Source: Candidatus Melainabacteria bacterium
Lineage (GTDB): Bacteria > Cyanobacteriota > Vampirovibrionia > Gastranaerophilales > Gastranaerophilaceae
DNA: 64,000 bases
Assembly (NCBI GenBank): GCA_003258725.1
Contig: QHMG01000009.1
Span: 1-64,000, forward strand
Direction: 5' to 3'
Shown here: positions 1 through 7,989 of the stretch, piece by piece
Position numbering within the stretch: the first letter of the stretch is position 1
Layout of the letters: every line of letters starts with the position of its first letter
Made by a program: the position numbers and the translations under genes
The notes under the pieces: model-generated
What the model was told of the DNA's origin: nothing
What the model saw: only the letters and a program-made list of their open reading frames with translations
Databases searched by the model: none

Positions 1-90
1 GTACAAGTATTATCAAACGAATACCAAGCAGTAAAACAAGGCGAACAATCAGAAGCTAAAAACATCGCTCCTCAATTCGGTTTAGCATAA
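1..90 (+). CDS. C-terminal end of an unidentified protein (partial)
   Basis: An open frame enters from the left edge and stops with TAA at 88-90, followed by an intrinsic terminator. Only 29 residues are visible, ending in NIAPQFGLA. They are polar and rich in Q, E and K, and match no family I recognise. The codon choice (CAA, GAA, TTA) is the same as in the well-expressed genes nearby. The terminator behind it supports this being a real gene end rather than chance. Confidence 0.6.
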   Translation, partial: VQVLSNEYQAVKQGEQSEAKNIAPQFGLA

Positions 91-117
91 TAAAGAAATA
101 AAATAAAAATTTAAAAG

Positions 118-153
118 TAGGCTCTTAATGAATAAAATTAAGGGTCTATTTTT
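118..153 (+). terminator. Intrinsic terminator after the left-edge gene
   Basis: A 12-bp stem (TAGGCTCTTAAT paired with ATTAAGGGTCTA, including G-T pairs) with a 7-base loop is followed by TTTTT. It lies 28 bases after the stop codon of the partial gene. Confidence 0.7.
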
Positions 154-250
154 ATATATTAAGAAATGTAAACAGAGATAAAACAAAAAAGCAATTTTTT
201 TAGAAAAAAATACTTTATATAAGTACGAGAGATAAAAAAGAGAGTAAACA

Positions 251-985
251 ATGTCAATTAATTTTTCAAATTTTAATACATTAGGTTCAATGAATTTCGG
301 TGGCGAATTCTTTTCTCAATTATCTATGTTAAACATGATGGGTGATGTTTTCTCATTCGGTAACATGAACACATCAGTTGACTACTCAGCATTAAACGCA
401 TTAGCTTCAATGAACTCAATTATGACTGCAATGCCTTCTTTCGGTACAATGTCAACTCCTTCTTACAACTTTGGTTCATTTGGTACTAACGTAAGAAGCA
501 ACAATGTTTCATTGACAAACAATAAAGTTTCAAACGCTATCAGCTTAGCAAAATCTCAAATTGGTGTTACAGAAAACGGTAGCTCTAATAATTCAGCTGA
601 CGTTAACAAATACAGATTTGGTAGAGCAAACGGCAATCCATGGTGTGCATCATTCGTTTCTTGGTGCTATGGTCAAGGTCAAAACGGTAACAATAAAAAA
701 ACTTTCGGTTTTGATGAATCAACTCAAAGCATCAGAAGAAAAGCTGAAAGAGCTGGCAAATATTCAACAAAAGCATCAGGTTACAGACCTCAAGTTGGTG
801 ACTTAGCAGTTTGGAAATACAACGAAAATTCAGGTCACGTTGGTATTATTTCTAAAATCAACAATGATGGTTCTTTCCAAGTAGTTGAAGGTAACTGCGG
901 TAACGCTGTTCAAGAAACAACTCGTTCAATGCGTACAGAAGGCTTACACGGTTTCGTTAGAATGAATGAATGGTTACAAGCATAA
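251..985 (+). CDS. CHAP/NlpC-P60-superfamily cysteine peptidoglycan hydrolase
   Basis: The C-terminal half (about residues 92-240) has the CHAP-type layout: catalytic Cys132 in NPWCASFVSWC, His196 in SGHVGII, and the third polar position in VVEGN (213-215). Such enzymes are amidases or endopeptidases that cut peptidoglycan peptides. The N-terminal 85 residues are low complexity, rich in Met, Asn, Ser, Phe and Gly. They contain no signal peptide or membrane segment, which is odd for an enzyme whose substrate lies outside the cytoplasm. A purine-rich stretch (AGAGAG) precedes the ATG. The gene is monocistronic, bounded by terminators on both sides. The domain call is firm; the export route and the bond cleaved are unknown. 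Confidence 0.85.
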   Translation: MSINFSNFNTLGSMNFGGEFFSQLSMLNMMGDVFSFGNMNTSVDYSALNALASMNSIMTAMPSFGTMSTPSYNFGSFGTNVRSNNVSLTNNKVSNAISLAKSQIGVTENGSSNNSADVNKYRFGRANGNPWCASFVSWCYGQGQNGNNKKTFGFDESTQSIRRKAERAGKYSTKASGYRPQVGDLAVWKYNENSGHVGIISKINNDGSFQVVEGNCGNAVQETTRSMRTEGLHGFVRMNEWLQA

Positions 986-1000
986 TTAATATTTTAAATA

Positions 1001-1038
1001 AAAAAGGCGGACTTCTTGAAAAGAAGTCCGCCTTTTTT
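1001..1038 (+). terminator. Strong intrinsic terminator of the CHAP gene
   Basis: A 12-bp perfect GC-rich stem (GGCGGACTTCTT at 1006-1017 with its complement at 1021-1032) and a 3-base loop are flanked by A and T runs. It can work in both directions. Confidence 0.9.
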
Positions 1039-1131
1039 GTAACTATATCTTACAAATTTTAGCTATTTAGTCAATTTTAAAAATTTATAGTTTTTATCAA
1101 TATTATAGAACTTGTAATATTAGGAAAATTT

Positions 1132-1350
1132 ATGGATAAGAAAAACAAAGACGTATTACACCATGTTAACCATACTCATAGAGAGTTTGATAAAGAAACA
1201 ATGAAGAAAATTTGGCAAATGGGTTTAGCACGCTATTATGAAGTTGCAATTGATGAGGTTGATATGGAAAATTGGACTATCAAGGGCGAACCGATGGAAG
1301 ATATTACCATTAATTCTATAAGAGAAGTTGTAAGAGCTTTAAAGGGCTAA
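1132..1350 (+). CDS. Small acidic hypothetical protein (72 aa)
   Basis: This is a short soluble protein with no signal peptide or membrane helix. It begins with a His-rich stretch (DVLHHVNHTHREFD) and ends in an acidic/hydrophobic half that looks alpha/beta. AGGA lies 8 bases before the ATG. Its last codons overlap by 12 bases the convergent HAD phosphatase gene. I recognise no family. The good ribosome site and native codon use make it likely real. Confidence 0.6.
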   Translation: MDKKNKDVLHHVNHTHREFDKETMKKIWQMGLARYYEVAIDEVDMENWTIKGEPMEDITINSIREVVRALKG

Positions 1351-2181
1351 TTCTTTTTCGGCTAAAAGGTAATTATATATTGCTTGAGAGCAACCGCCGT
1401 TGTCGCAATCATTTACTATAACATCAGCTAAGGCTTTAATGTTTTTGTTTGCGTTGCCCATAGCAATTTTTAGACCTGCTTTTTTAAAAATTCCGATATC
1501 ATTGTCAGCATCTCCAACAGCGATTGTATCTTCAATTGAAATATTTAAGTGTTCGCAAAGTTTTTCAAGTCCAACGCTTTTGTCGGTGTTTTTTGATGAA
1601 ATTTCAATTGATGTTGTCTCAGCATAAGCAGTTTCTACTTCTAAATTTGCATCAATAATCTTTTTAAAAATAAGATTGCGTTCTTCTGGTGTTCGTGTGT
1701 AAAAATTAACCTTGCCAACTTCAAATGGTGCTTTTAAAAATTCTTCAATAAGATTATCCATTTGAATAGCCCACTTTTTGTATTGTTCTTTATATATACC
1801 CATGCCGTATTCTTCAATTACATCGCATTGATTTTTCTGTACAAAAGTGTCTTTGTACAACAGTTCAATCATTACGTCTTGTCCTTTGGTAATATCCATA
1901 AGTGTTTTAACTGTTTCAAAAGGCATTGTTTTGGTGTAAATATATTTTTGTTCTTTTAAATCATAAACAATAGCCCCGCTTAGACAGTTCAAGTAGCGCA
2001 AGTTTGGAATATCATTCACATACATTTGTAATTGAGAAGGGCATCTGCCAGTACTAAGTATGACGATTTTGCCTTTTCCTGTTGCGTACTTTATGGCATC
2101 TAAACTACTTTTATCAATTTCTTTTTTAGAATTTAAAAGAGTTCCGTCCATATCAAATGCAATCAATTCGTACTTTTTCAT
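1339..2181 (-). CDS. HAD-superfamily Cof-type phosphatase (HAD-IIB)
   Basis: All HAD motifs are present. Motif I is DMDGT, with nucleophile Asp10 and acid/base Asp12. Motif II is the Thr/Ser in VILSTGR, the Lys of motif III lies in NTDKSVGLEKL, and motif IV is GDADNDIGIF. The length of 280 aa and the IIB cap are usual for Cof/YidA-like sugar-phosphate or nucleotide phosphatases, which act in the cytosol and are generally broad in substrate. The ribosome site AGGA overlaps the TAG stop of the small gene upstream (2193-2414), so the two are probably translationally coupled. The exact substrate cannot be read from the sequence. Confidence 0.9.
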   Translation of the reverse strand: MKKYELIAFDMDGTLLNSKKEIDKSSLDAIKYATGKGKIVILSTGRCPSQLQMYVNDIPNLRYLNCLSGAIVYDLKEQKYIYTKTMPFETVKTLMDITKGQDVMIELLYKDTFVQKNQCDVIEEYGMGIYKEQYKKWAIQMDNLIEEFLKAPFEVGKVNFYTRTPEERNLIFKKIIDANLEVETAYAETTSIEISSKNTDKSVGLEKLCEHLNISIEDTIAVGDADNDIGIFKKAGLKIAMGNANKNIKALADVIVNDCDNGGCSQAIYNYLLAEKELAL

Positions 2182-2192
2182 ACAATTTATTC

Positions 2193-2414
2193 CTATGTGT
2201 ACTCAAGCGTAAATGACATACCGCTTTTATCAAAAACAACTTTATAATTCATATTTAGCATAAAGTCTTTTATAAAATCTCGAATTTCATCGCTATCAGT
2301 TTCTAGCGAAAAGTATTGTCCTCCGCAAGCATCATGAAAATGTACGTGCTCATTGAACTTTTCACTGCACGCTTGTTTTAATTTTAAAACATCATCAAAA
2401 CTTATGATAGCCAT
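2193..2414 (-). CDS. Small HDACGGQ-motif protein (RDAC-like)
   Basis: This 73-aa soluble protein has a central HFHDACGGQ motif and an overall pattern (FDDVLKLKQ, then the DAC motif, then FSLE, then a C-terminal strand) that resembles the small RDAC family as I remember it. The function of that family is unknown, and the assignment is from memory of the motif only. There is no Shine-Dalgarno. A TATAAT box ends 6 bases before the ATG with TTGCAA 16 bases further upstream, so the mRNA is probably leaderless. The gene is the first of a two-gene unit with the HAD phosphatase. Confidence 0.6.
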   Translation of the reverse strand: MAIISFDDVLKLKQACSEKFNEHVHFHDACGGQYFSLETDSDEIRDFIKDFMLNMNYKVVFDKSGMSFTLEYT

Positions 2415-2420
2415 AGGTAC

Positions 2421-2448
2421 ATTATATTATAACTTACCTTTTTTGCAA
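2421..2448 (-). promoter_or_regulatory. Promoter of the 2414 gene, leaderless type
   Basis: On the minus strand, TTGCAA (2448-2443), a 16-bp spacer and TATAAT (2426-2421) sit 6 bases from the ATG at 2414. A start site 6-7 bases after the -10 would fall at the ATG itself. Confidence 0.55.
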
Positions 2449-2563
2449 TATTAAAGTAGTTAGTTGGTTAATGCTTTTATTATTTTATAAAAATCATTTT
2501 ATCTAAATTATCTGCAGTTTGATAATATGTTCGTGCTAGAATATCCATGCAGAAAGGGATATT

Positions 2564-3016
2564 ATGAAACGTCTATTTTTAATTTTATCAGCAATGTTTT
2601 TAGTTATAGGAACACCTTGTTTTGCAAGTAATAATTTGCAACAAGAAGATGAAGAACTTATCAGAATTATGATAAATAGTCCAACAGGAAGGCTTACAAA
2701 ACACCAATTAGCAATAAAACAGGATTACGATTTGTACCAAAAAGGTGATAAAGAGAACACTCTTTATGGAGAGCTGGAAGCGCTAGAAAATAAGTACAAT
2801 CCACCTTATGATATGATTGACAAAATTAATTACAAATATATTCTAAAAACTAAAGATTTATACATGTATTTAATTAATACCCCTTTTACAAAAAGCTACA
2901 CAGAAGCGTTTTACAAAGGGTTTGAAAAGAAGTTATTTAAAATTTCAGATAGAGAATATCAACATCTAGATAAAGAGTTAAAACTTTTAATCGTTGCAAC
3001 AAGTGTTTACAGATAG
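2564..3016 (+). CDS. Secreted hypothetical protein (150 aa)
   Basis: A clear Sec signal peptide starts the protein: MKR, a hydrophobic run, then a Cys-Phe-Ala-Ser cleavage region near residue 22. The mature part of about 128 residues is highly charged and helical, with many Lys, Glu and Tyr and no cysteines. No known domain is visible. AAAGGG precedes the ATG at good spacing. The gene runs toward the MerR gene with one base between the stop codons. The likely location is periplasmic or extracytoplasmic. Confidence 0.7.
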   Translation: MKRLFLILSAMFLVIGTPCFASNNLQQEDEELIRIMINSPTGRLTKHQLAIKQDYDLYQKGDKENTLYGELEALENKYNPPYDMIDKINYKYILKTKDLYMYLINTPFTKSYTEAFYKGFEKKLFKISDREYQHLDKELKLLIVATSVYR

Positions 3017-3017
3017 T

Positions 3018-3434
3018 TTAAGCACTTTCAACTTGTTCTTTTGTTTGGTTCATAGGATTCCAAACATCTTCCAGATGATTTTTTATTAGGTTTTTATAGA
3101 AATTTTCTTTGTAATCAAGTAAATCAAGTTGTTTTTTTAGCTCATTCATTTGTTCAAGTGCTTTTGTTTTTGTATCCAAAATTATTTGATAGCGTTCTTT
3201 GATTGTAGAATCTCCAATTATGCATAAATCAATATAGTGTTTAACGTCTTTTGTTTGAGTGCCAACTGAGCGTAGGCATTTAACAATACGAACCCAATTT
3301 AAATCGTTTTCAGAAAACATACGAACATTGTTGTCATTACGAGTTAAAAACGGAAAAAATCCACTTTTTGCCCAAAATCTTAGAGTGTGTTCTGAAATAT
3401 CCATTTTTTCTGCAACTTCTTTTATTGTGTACAT
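3018..3434 (-). CDS. MerR-family transcriptional regulator
   Basis: The N-terminal winged helix-turn-helix is typical of MerR: YTIKEVAEKMDIS, HTLRFWAKSGF, then the wing with NNVRMFSENDL. A dimerising coiled coil follows (residues about 75-115). The C-terminus lacks the conserved metal-binding Cys pattern and a large effector domain, so it is closest to the AdhR/YfmP-like group that senses small electrophiles or redox signals. I chose the ATG at 3434 because GGAG lies 7 bases upstream; an ATG two codons earlier has the site only 1 base away. It is divergent from the DXS-like gene, whose promoter contains a MerR-type operator, so that gene is the probable target. Confidence 0.88.
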   Translation of the reverse strand: MYTIKEVAEKMDISEHTLRFWAKSGFFPFLTRNDNNVRMFSENDLNWVRIVKCLRSVGTQTKDVKHYIDLCIIGDSTIKERYQIILDTKTKALEQMNELKKQLDLLDYKENFYKNLIKNHLEDVWNPMNQTKEQVESA

Positions 3435-3508
3435 TGCCATTCTCCAATCTTTTTAACCATATTATTATAGTATAAATAAATATTTTTTAACATTTAAAAA
3501 CTATGCAC

Positions 3509-3539
3509 TTGACTGAGAGTAACTATCAGGTTGTAAAAT
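3509..3539 (+). promoter_or_regulatory. MerR-type promoter/operator of the DXS-like gene
   Basis: TTGACT (3509-3514) and TAAAAT (3534-3539) are separated by 19 bp, the over-long spacing characteristic of MerR-activated promoters. The spacer holds an interrupted dyad, CTGAGAGT-A-ACTATCAG (3513-3529), with 7 of 8 arm positions matching. The MerR gene lies divergently just upstream, so it probably twists this promoter into an active form when its signal is bound. Confidence 0.7.
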
Positions 3540-3561
3540 ACAAAATATAAAAGGAGATAAA

Positions 3562-5406
3562 ATGAAAAATAAAATATTATTTACGTTATTAGCAATTATA
3601 TTTATAGGAGTAACAAATATGGCAAACGCACAAGAACAAACTTATTCAGAGGTATTTAACAAGGTTAATTCACCTGCAGATGTTAAAAAACTTTCAGTTG
3701 AAGAAATGAATATTTTATCAAGTGATATTAGAAAAGCAATTTTAAACAGGGTTGATACAATTGGTGGACATTTAGGTCCAGATTTAGGCATTGTAGAAGC
3801 TACGATTGCAATGCATTATGTGTTTAATTCACCAAAAGATAAGTTCATTTTTGATGTATCTCACCAAATTTATCCTCATAAAATTTTAACAGGCAGAAAA
3901 GATGCTTTTGTAAATCCCCTTGCACATCCTGAAATTTCAGGATATTCAAATCCTCACGAAAGCGAGCATGATAACTTTATTTTAGGTCATACATCAACTT
4001 CTTTGAGTTTAGCTACTGGCATGGCTAAAGCTAGAGATTTGAAGGGGGAAAAATACAACGTAGTCGCACTAATTGGTGATGGTTCTCTCTCTGGTGGCGA
4101 AGCATTTGAAGGTTTAAGCAATGCTGCTGTTCTAAATTCTAATATGATTATTGTTGTAAATGATAATGTTATGTCTATTGCACCTGTCGAAGGTGGTATT
4201 TATAACAGTTTGAAAATTTTGAGAGATACAAACGGACAAGCAAAAGATAATATCTTTAAATCAATGGGCTATGATTATTACTATTTAGAAGATGGTAATG
4301 ATGTAGAAAAACTTATTGCAATGTTTAAAGCCGTTAAAGATACAAATAAACCAACAGTGGTTCATATTCATACATTAAAAGGAAAAGGTTATGAACCAGC
4401 AGAAACAGACAAAGAAACTTACCACTGGCATTTACCTCACTTTATGGACAAAAATGCTGAAAATCAAACTCAAGTTGAAACTTACACATCAATTACAAAT
4501 GACTATTTGGTAGAAAAAGCTAAAAAAGATAAAGCTCTTATGGTAGTATCACCAGCAACTCCAGGTGCAACAGGTTTGACACCAGACGTTAGAGCAAAAT
4601 TAGGTAAACATTATACCGATGTTCAAATCGCAGAACAGCACGCTGTTGGTTATATTTCTGGTTTGGCTTATAACGGTGCAAAACCTGTTCTTGAGGTTTT
4701 AAGTTCATTTATTCAAAGAAGTTATGACCAAATGTCTCAAGATATGGCGATTAACAACGCACCTGCAACTATTCTTGTTTTCTGGGGTGGAATTTCTTCG
4801 GCTGATGTTACACACTTACAAGTATTTGATATTCCATTAATTAGTAATATTCCAAATATTGTTTACTTAGCACCTACAAATAAAGAAGAATATTTAGCAA
4901 TGTTAGATTGGTCAGTTGATCAAAACAAATATCCTGTTGCAATCAGAGTTCCGATGACTAATCTTGTTTCGACAGGAGTTAAAGATAAGACAGATTACTC
5001 AAATTTGAACAAATTTAAGTTTGCAAATAAAGGTGAAAAAGTTGCAATTATTGGTGTTGGAAATTTCTACCAATTAGGTGAACAAGTTCAAGCAAAATTA
5101 AAAGAACAAGGCATTAATGCAACATTAATTAACCCTGTATATTTGACAGGACTTGATGAACAAGCATTAGATGAATTGAAAGCAAATCATGATTTGGTGA
5201 TTACACTTGAAGATGGTGTTCTTGACGGTGGTTATGGTGAAAAAATTGCTCGCTACTACGGTAATTCAGGCATGAAAGTTCTAAATTTTGGTGCTAAAAA
5301 AGAATTTACAGATAGAACTCCAATGAATGAATTAAACAAGCGTTACCACTTAACTACAGAACTAATAGTTAAAGATATTGAAAATTTGTTGAAAACAGCA
5401 AAGTAA
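3562..5406 (+). CDS. DXS/transketolase-like TPP enzyme with N-terminal signal peptide
   Basis: Residues from about 28 align with 1-deoxyxylulose-5-phosphate synthase. They include His70 in GGHLG, DVSHQIYPHKILTGR, the TPP/Mg motif GDG (172-174) to NDN (200-202), catalytic Glu358 in AEQHAV, and the transketolase pyrimidine and C-terminal domains. The family condenses pyruvate with glyceraldehyde 3-phosphate in the cytosol. Two features are unusual. A strong signal peptide (KNK, 13 hydrophobic residues, then ANA-Q) precedes the enzyme, and the segment after NDN is shorter than in typical DXS. An in-frame ATG at 3619 (residue 20) has its own AGGAG 8 bases upstream and would give a signal-less form. 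Regulation by the neighbouring MerR protein also argues against a plain housekeeping dxs. It could be a DXS-related synthase of different substrate. Confidence 0.8.
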   Translation: MKNKILFTLLAIIFIGVTNMANAQEQTYSEVFNKVNSPADVKKLSVEEMNILSSDIRKAILNRVDTIGGHLGPDLGIVEATIAMHYVFNSPKDKFIFDVSHQIYPHKILTGRKDAFVNPLAHPEISGYSNPHESEHDNFILGHTSTSLSLATGMAKARDLKGEKYNVVALIGDGSLSGGEAFEGLSNAAVLNSNMIIVVNDNVMSIAPVEGGIYNSLKILRDTNGQAKDNIFKSMGYDYYYLEDGNDVEKLIAMFKAVKDTNKPTVVHIHTLKGKGYEPAETDKETYHWHLPHFMDKNAENQTQVETYTSITNDYLVEKAKKDKALMVVSPATPGATGLTPDVRAKLGKHYTDVQIAEQHAVGYISGLAYNGAKPVLEVLSSFIQRSYDQMSQDMAINNAPATILVFWGGISSADVTHLQVFDIPLISNIPNIVYLAPTNKEEYLAMLDWSVDQNKYPVAIRVPMTNLVSTGVKDKTDYSNLNKFKFANKGEKVAIIGVGNFYQLGEQVQAKLKEQGINATLINPVYLTGLDEQALDELKANHDLVITLEDGVLDGGYGEKIARYYGNSGMKVLNFGAKKEFTDRTPMNELNKRYHLTTELIVKDIENLLKTAK

Positions 5407-5424
5407 CTTAGTGAAATATGTATT

Positions 5425-5471
5425 AAAAAAGTCGCAGGGGAATAATTCACGGAACGCCCCTGCGCCTTTTT
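5425..5471 (+). terminator. Intrinsic terminator after the DXS-like gene
   Basis: GCAGGGG pairs with CCCCTGC across a 16-base loop, flanked by AAAAA and TTTTT. It also lies between two convergent genes and may serve both. Confidence 0.7.
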
Positions 5472-5521
5472 AATTTGAGTAGATACTCTAACAAGCGTTA
5501 GTTTGCAGAATCTGCCTTTCT

Positions 5522-5965
5522 TTATTTATACTGTGAAATATCTGGTCCACCTGCTTCAAGAGCTATACCATAAGTTAAAAGAGCAATAACTGGAAATAAT
5601 ATTAATCCCGTAATCATCAAACCAATTCCCCAGCAAGCCCAAGTTTTTTGAACTTTGTGGAAGTGTTCAATACTTTTCCATTGTTTATTTTGCCAAGCCC
5701 AACGGTTACCTTTTATACCAAAGATGATATTGGCAATTATAGCAGCAATATTACCAACGAAGGGGATAAAAACAAGCACTAATGTTAATAAAGTTATATA
5801 AGTTTTGTTTCCTAAACCCCAAATCCATGAAAAAGTAAATGCGCCCCAATTGAAGCGCTTTGCTACAATGTCAGGAACCTCTGTGTTTGGTCCTTGCCCT
5901 GAGTTGTTTTCTAATTCTGGAGTAGGTTCTTTTGGCTGTTCTGTACTTAAATCATTAATTGTCAT
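5522..5965 (-). CDS. DUF2628-like small membrane protein
   Basis: A polar, Pro/Glu-rich 35-residue N-terminus is followed by the motif FNWGAFTFSWIWGLGNK (38-54), a hydrophobic hairpin (55-83), the FGIKGNRWAWQNKQW motif, and a last membrane segment (110-133). This arrangement is that of DUF2628-type inner membrane proteins of unknown function. The same module occurs inside the next gene upstream (6039-7205), so the two are paralogous in part. AAAGGA precedes the ATG. Role unknown. Confidence 0.7.
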   Translation of the reverse strand: MTINDLSTEQPKEPTPELENNSGQGPNTEVPDIVAKRFNWGAFTFSWIWGLGNKTYITLLTLVLVFIPFVGNIAAIIANIIFGIKGNRWAWQNKQWKSIEHFHKVQKTWACWGIGLMITGLILFPVIALLTYGIALEAGGPDISQYK

Positions 5966-6038
5966 AAATTTCCTTTCTTTTGTTATTCTATTTGAGCCTG
6001 TTTCAGAATCTCAATATACTTGTTGTGTGCTATCTTTC

Positions 6039-7205
6039 TTATTTTGTAGGTTTATAAAATTTATAAGCCTTCATTGATGCTGATAGATATTCTTTAAAAC
6101 TTCCATTTTCTTGAACCTTTTTATCCATGATGAACTCGCCTAAAAGTTGTTTTGTTTCGTAACTGTATATTTTTGTTCTAGGCAATTCAGTTGTTTTTGA
6201 ATATTTAGAAGTTTGTTTTTCTGCTTTGTTTTTTTCTGTTGAAGCCATTGAAGCTGCCATATCTAAGATGTCTTTTTTGTCATTAAAAGAATAGCCTTTC
6301 CAATCGTTTGAAAGCACATAATATTTGTTTTCATTTTTTGTAATTTCGTGACCTTCAAAATAAATTGAACCTAGAGTATTCATTGCATTTTCTAACTTTT
6401 CGACAGTTTTATCTAGTTTTTGTGTGTTGTTATCATTTGATGTTATGTAAAAAACAGTACCCATAATAAAAGTCATCATAATTGCAAAAATTACAACAGG
6501 AATAATAACTACATTCAAAATTATAAATATTATGCTTTGTTTTTCTTGTGATTTGTTGAATTTTTCTAAATTATCCCAATCTCTGTTTTTGCCAGCCCAT
6601 TCGTTACCTTTTATGCCGCAATAAATGGCAAACAAAAGCCCCCAAGGTGTACACCATAAAAGTAGCATCCATAAAGTTTTGTAAGATTTGTTGAATAGAC
6701 CCCAAATCCAAGTACCGAAAAATGCGCCCCAATTGAATTCTTTTTTATAATCATAAGGTATTTCACCTGTAATTTTGCCCTTTTTTAGTAAAACCCAAAA
6801 TGCAACGATTGTTCCAACTATGTAAATAAAGAAGGCTAAAATACTTGGAAATACATAACCAAAAGCAAGAAGGATAAAAATTGCAGAAATACCGTAATTC
6901 ATATATTTGTTTTCTTTGCCGTTTATGTCGTTTAAACGTCTTATAACATTTGAAACAATTACATAAGAAACGATTATACTACCAATTATTCCCCAAATTC
7001 GTACACCTATTGGTGCTTGCATAAAAAGACTTGTAAAATTAAATAGACTACTGAAATTATCAGCGCCCGTTAAATAATATCCTGTTAATGGAGTTGTAAA
7101 TAAAATGGAAATCATATTTAATATAACTAAATTCAAAAAATAGTTGTATCTACCAATAACCCCCTCAAAACCAATTAAGGCATTATTCTCTCTAACTTCT
7201 TCCAT
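6039..7205 (-). CDS. DUF805 plus DUF2628-like fusion membrane protein
   Basis: Residues 10-140 look like DUF805: FEGVIGRYNYF, four hydrophobic segments, and the IRRLNDI signature. A DUF2628-like module follows (FNWGAFFGTWIWGL at 157-170, then YCGIKGNEWAGKNRDW), then a further membrane helix (225-255). About 120 charged residues at the C-terminus probably lie outside the membrane. AAAGGAGAAAATATT gives a strong ribosome site. It is followed after 73 bases by the smaller DUF2628-like gene, probably as one operon. The function of both domains is unknown; fusions like this suggest a common envelope role. Confidence 0.75.
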   Translation of the reverse strand: MEEVRENNALIGFEGVIGRYNYFLNLVILNMISILFTTPLTGYYLTGADNFSSLFNFTSLFMQAPIGVRIWGIIGSIIVSYVIVSNVIRRLNDINGKENKYMNYGISAIFILLAFGYVFPSILAFFIYIVGTIVAFWVLLKKGKITGEIPYDYKKEFNWGAFFGTWIWGLFNKSYKTLWMLLLWCTPWGLLFAIYCGIKGNEWAGKNRDWDNLEKFNKSQEKQSIIFIILNVVIIPVVIFAIMMTFIMGTVFYITSNDNNTQKLDKTVEKLENAMNTLGSIYFEGHEITKNENKYYVLSNDWKGYSFNDKKDILDMAASMASTEKNKAEKQTSKYSKTTELPRTKIYSYETKQLLGEFIMDKKVQENGSFKEYLSASMKAYKFYKPTK

Positions 7206-7292
7206 AATATTTTCTCCTTTTTATTATTTTATTTGATGAATTATTATTGTAACTAAATTATTTACGATTTTAAAAATATAATCAAATGTTTT

Positions 7293-7886
7293 TTATTCGT
7301 AATCTATTTCAGAATTTTCTTGTTGTATAAAATCCGGAGCCGGCATACTTTCTAGATTATCTTGAAAAATATCAACACATAATACTGCAACTAATGCCAA
7401 TATTATAAGAACAAAGGCAACAGGATTTTCTTTGTCATGTTCTGGTAGTATATCTGGAATTTGTTTTCTTGCTTCAATATATTTGTGATAAAACTCACCA
7501 GAATTTTCACAACAAAATATAAGATATTTCTTTACTTTTCTTGTTCTAATAGAAATAACGCCAAATATACCAACTGCGCATCTTAATTTTATAACATCTT
7601 CTAATGGAAAATTGAAAGTTTTTTTGCCTCTTTTTAATATTATTGCTTTGTTTGTAAGATAAACTTCGTCATTAAAGTACGAAAGTGTTATTTTTAATCC
7701 CATTATTAGTATAAAAATAAGTAACATCGAGAACATTATTATAAACAGAAAATCGAGCATCGAGTTACATATATTAAAAGCAAAGAAAGAAGTGGAATAT
7801 ATTGCTGTATATAGGATTACAATCCCCATCATTGCAAAGTAAGATTTTAAGTTTTTTTTGCCCTTTATTAAAATTTCTTCTTCCAT
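7293..7886 (-). CDS. Membrane protein with bacterial PH-like domain
   Basis: Two membrane segments near residues 16-65 are followed by a PH-like core (YFNDEVYLTNKAIILKRGKK, FPLEDV, then strands). This is the layout of bPH (DUF304-like) proteins, in which the domain faces the cytoplasm. A third hydrophobic segment lies at about 155-172. AGGAGAG precedes the ATG. It is the first gene of the 7886-to-5522 run, separated from the Cys-rich gene upstream by a terminator. Function unknown; a role in envelope stress or assembly is only a guess. Confidence 0.6.
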   Translation of the reverse strand: MEEEILIKGKKNLKSYFAMMGIVILYTAIYSTSFFAFNICNSMLDFLFIIMFSMLLIFILIMGLKITLSYFNDEVYLTNKAIILKRGKKTFNFPLEDVIKLRCAVGIFGVISIRTRKVKKYLIFCCENSGEFYHKYIEARKQIPDILPEHDKENPVAFVLIILALVAVLCVDIFQDNLESMPAPDFIQQENSEIDYE

Positions 7887-7937
7887 TTTAAACTCTCCTA
7901 TTGCATAATTTTACAAAGTATATATTAAATTGTCAAT

Positions 7938-7972
7938 AAAAAGCGCCAGTTGCATTGCAACTGGCGCTTTTT
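7938..7972 (-). terminator. Intrinsic terminator of the Cys-rich gene
   Basis: An 11-bp perfect stem (GCGCCAGTTGC with its complement), a 3-base loop and A/T runs on both sides lie 18 bases beyond the stop of the minus-strand gene. Confidence 0.9.
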
Positions 7973-7989
7973 ATTCGATTTCAATGAAC

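Noticed and set aside
561..806. Second frame within the CHAP hydrolase gene
   Set aside because: Out-of-frame shadow of a gene with an intact active site.
3562..5406. Naming the TPP enzyme dxs outright
   Set aside because: The signal peptide, the shorter region after NDN and the MerR control make orthology uncertain, so no gene symbol was given.
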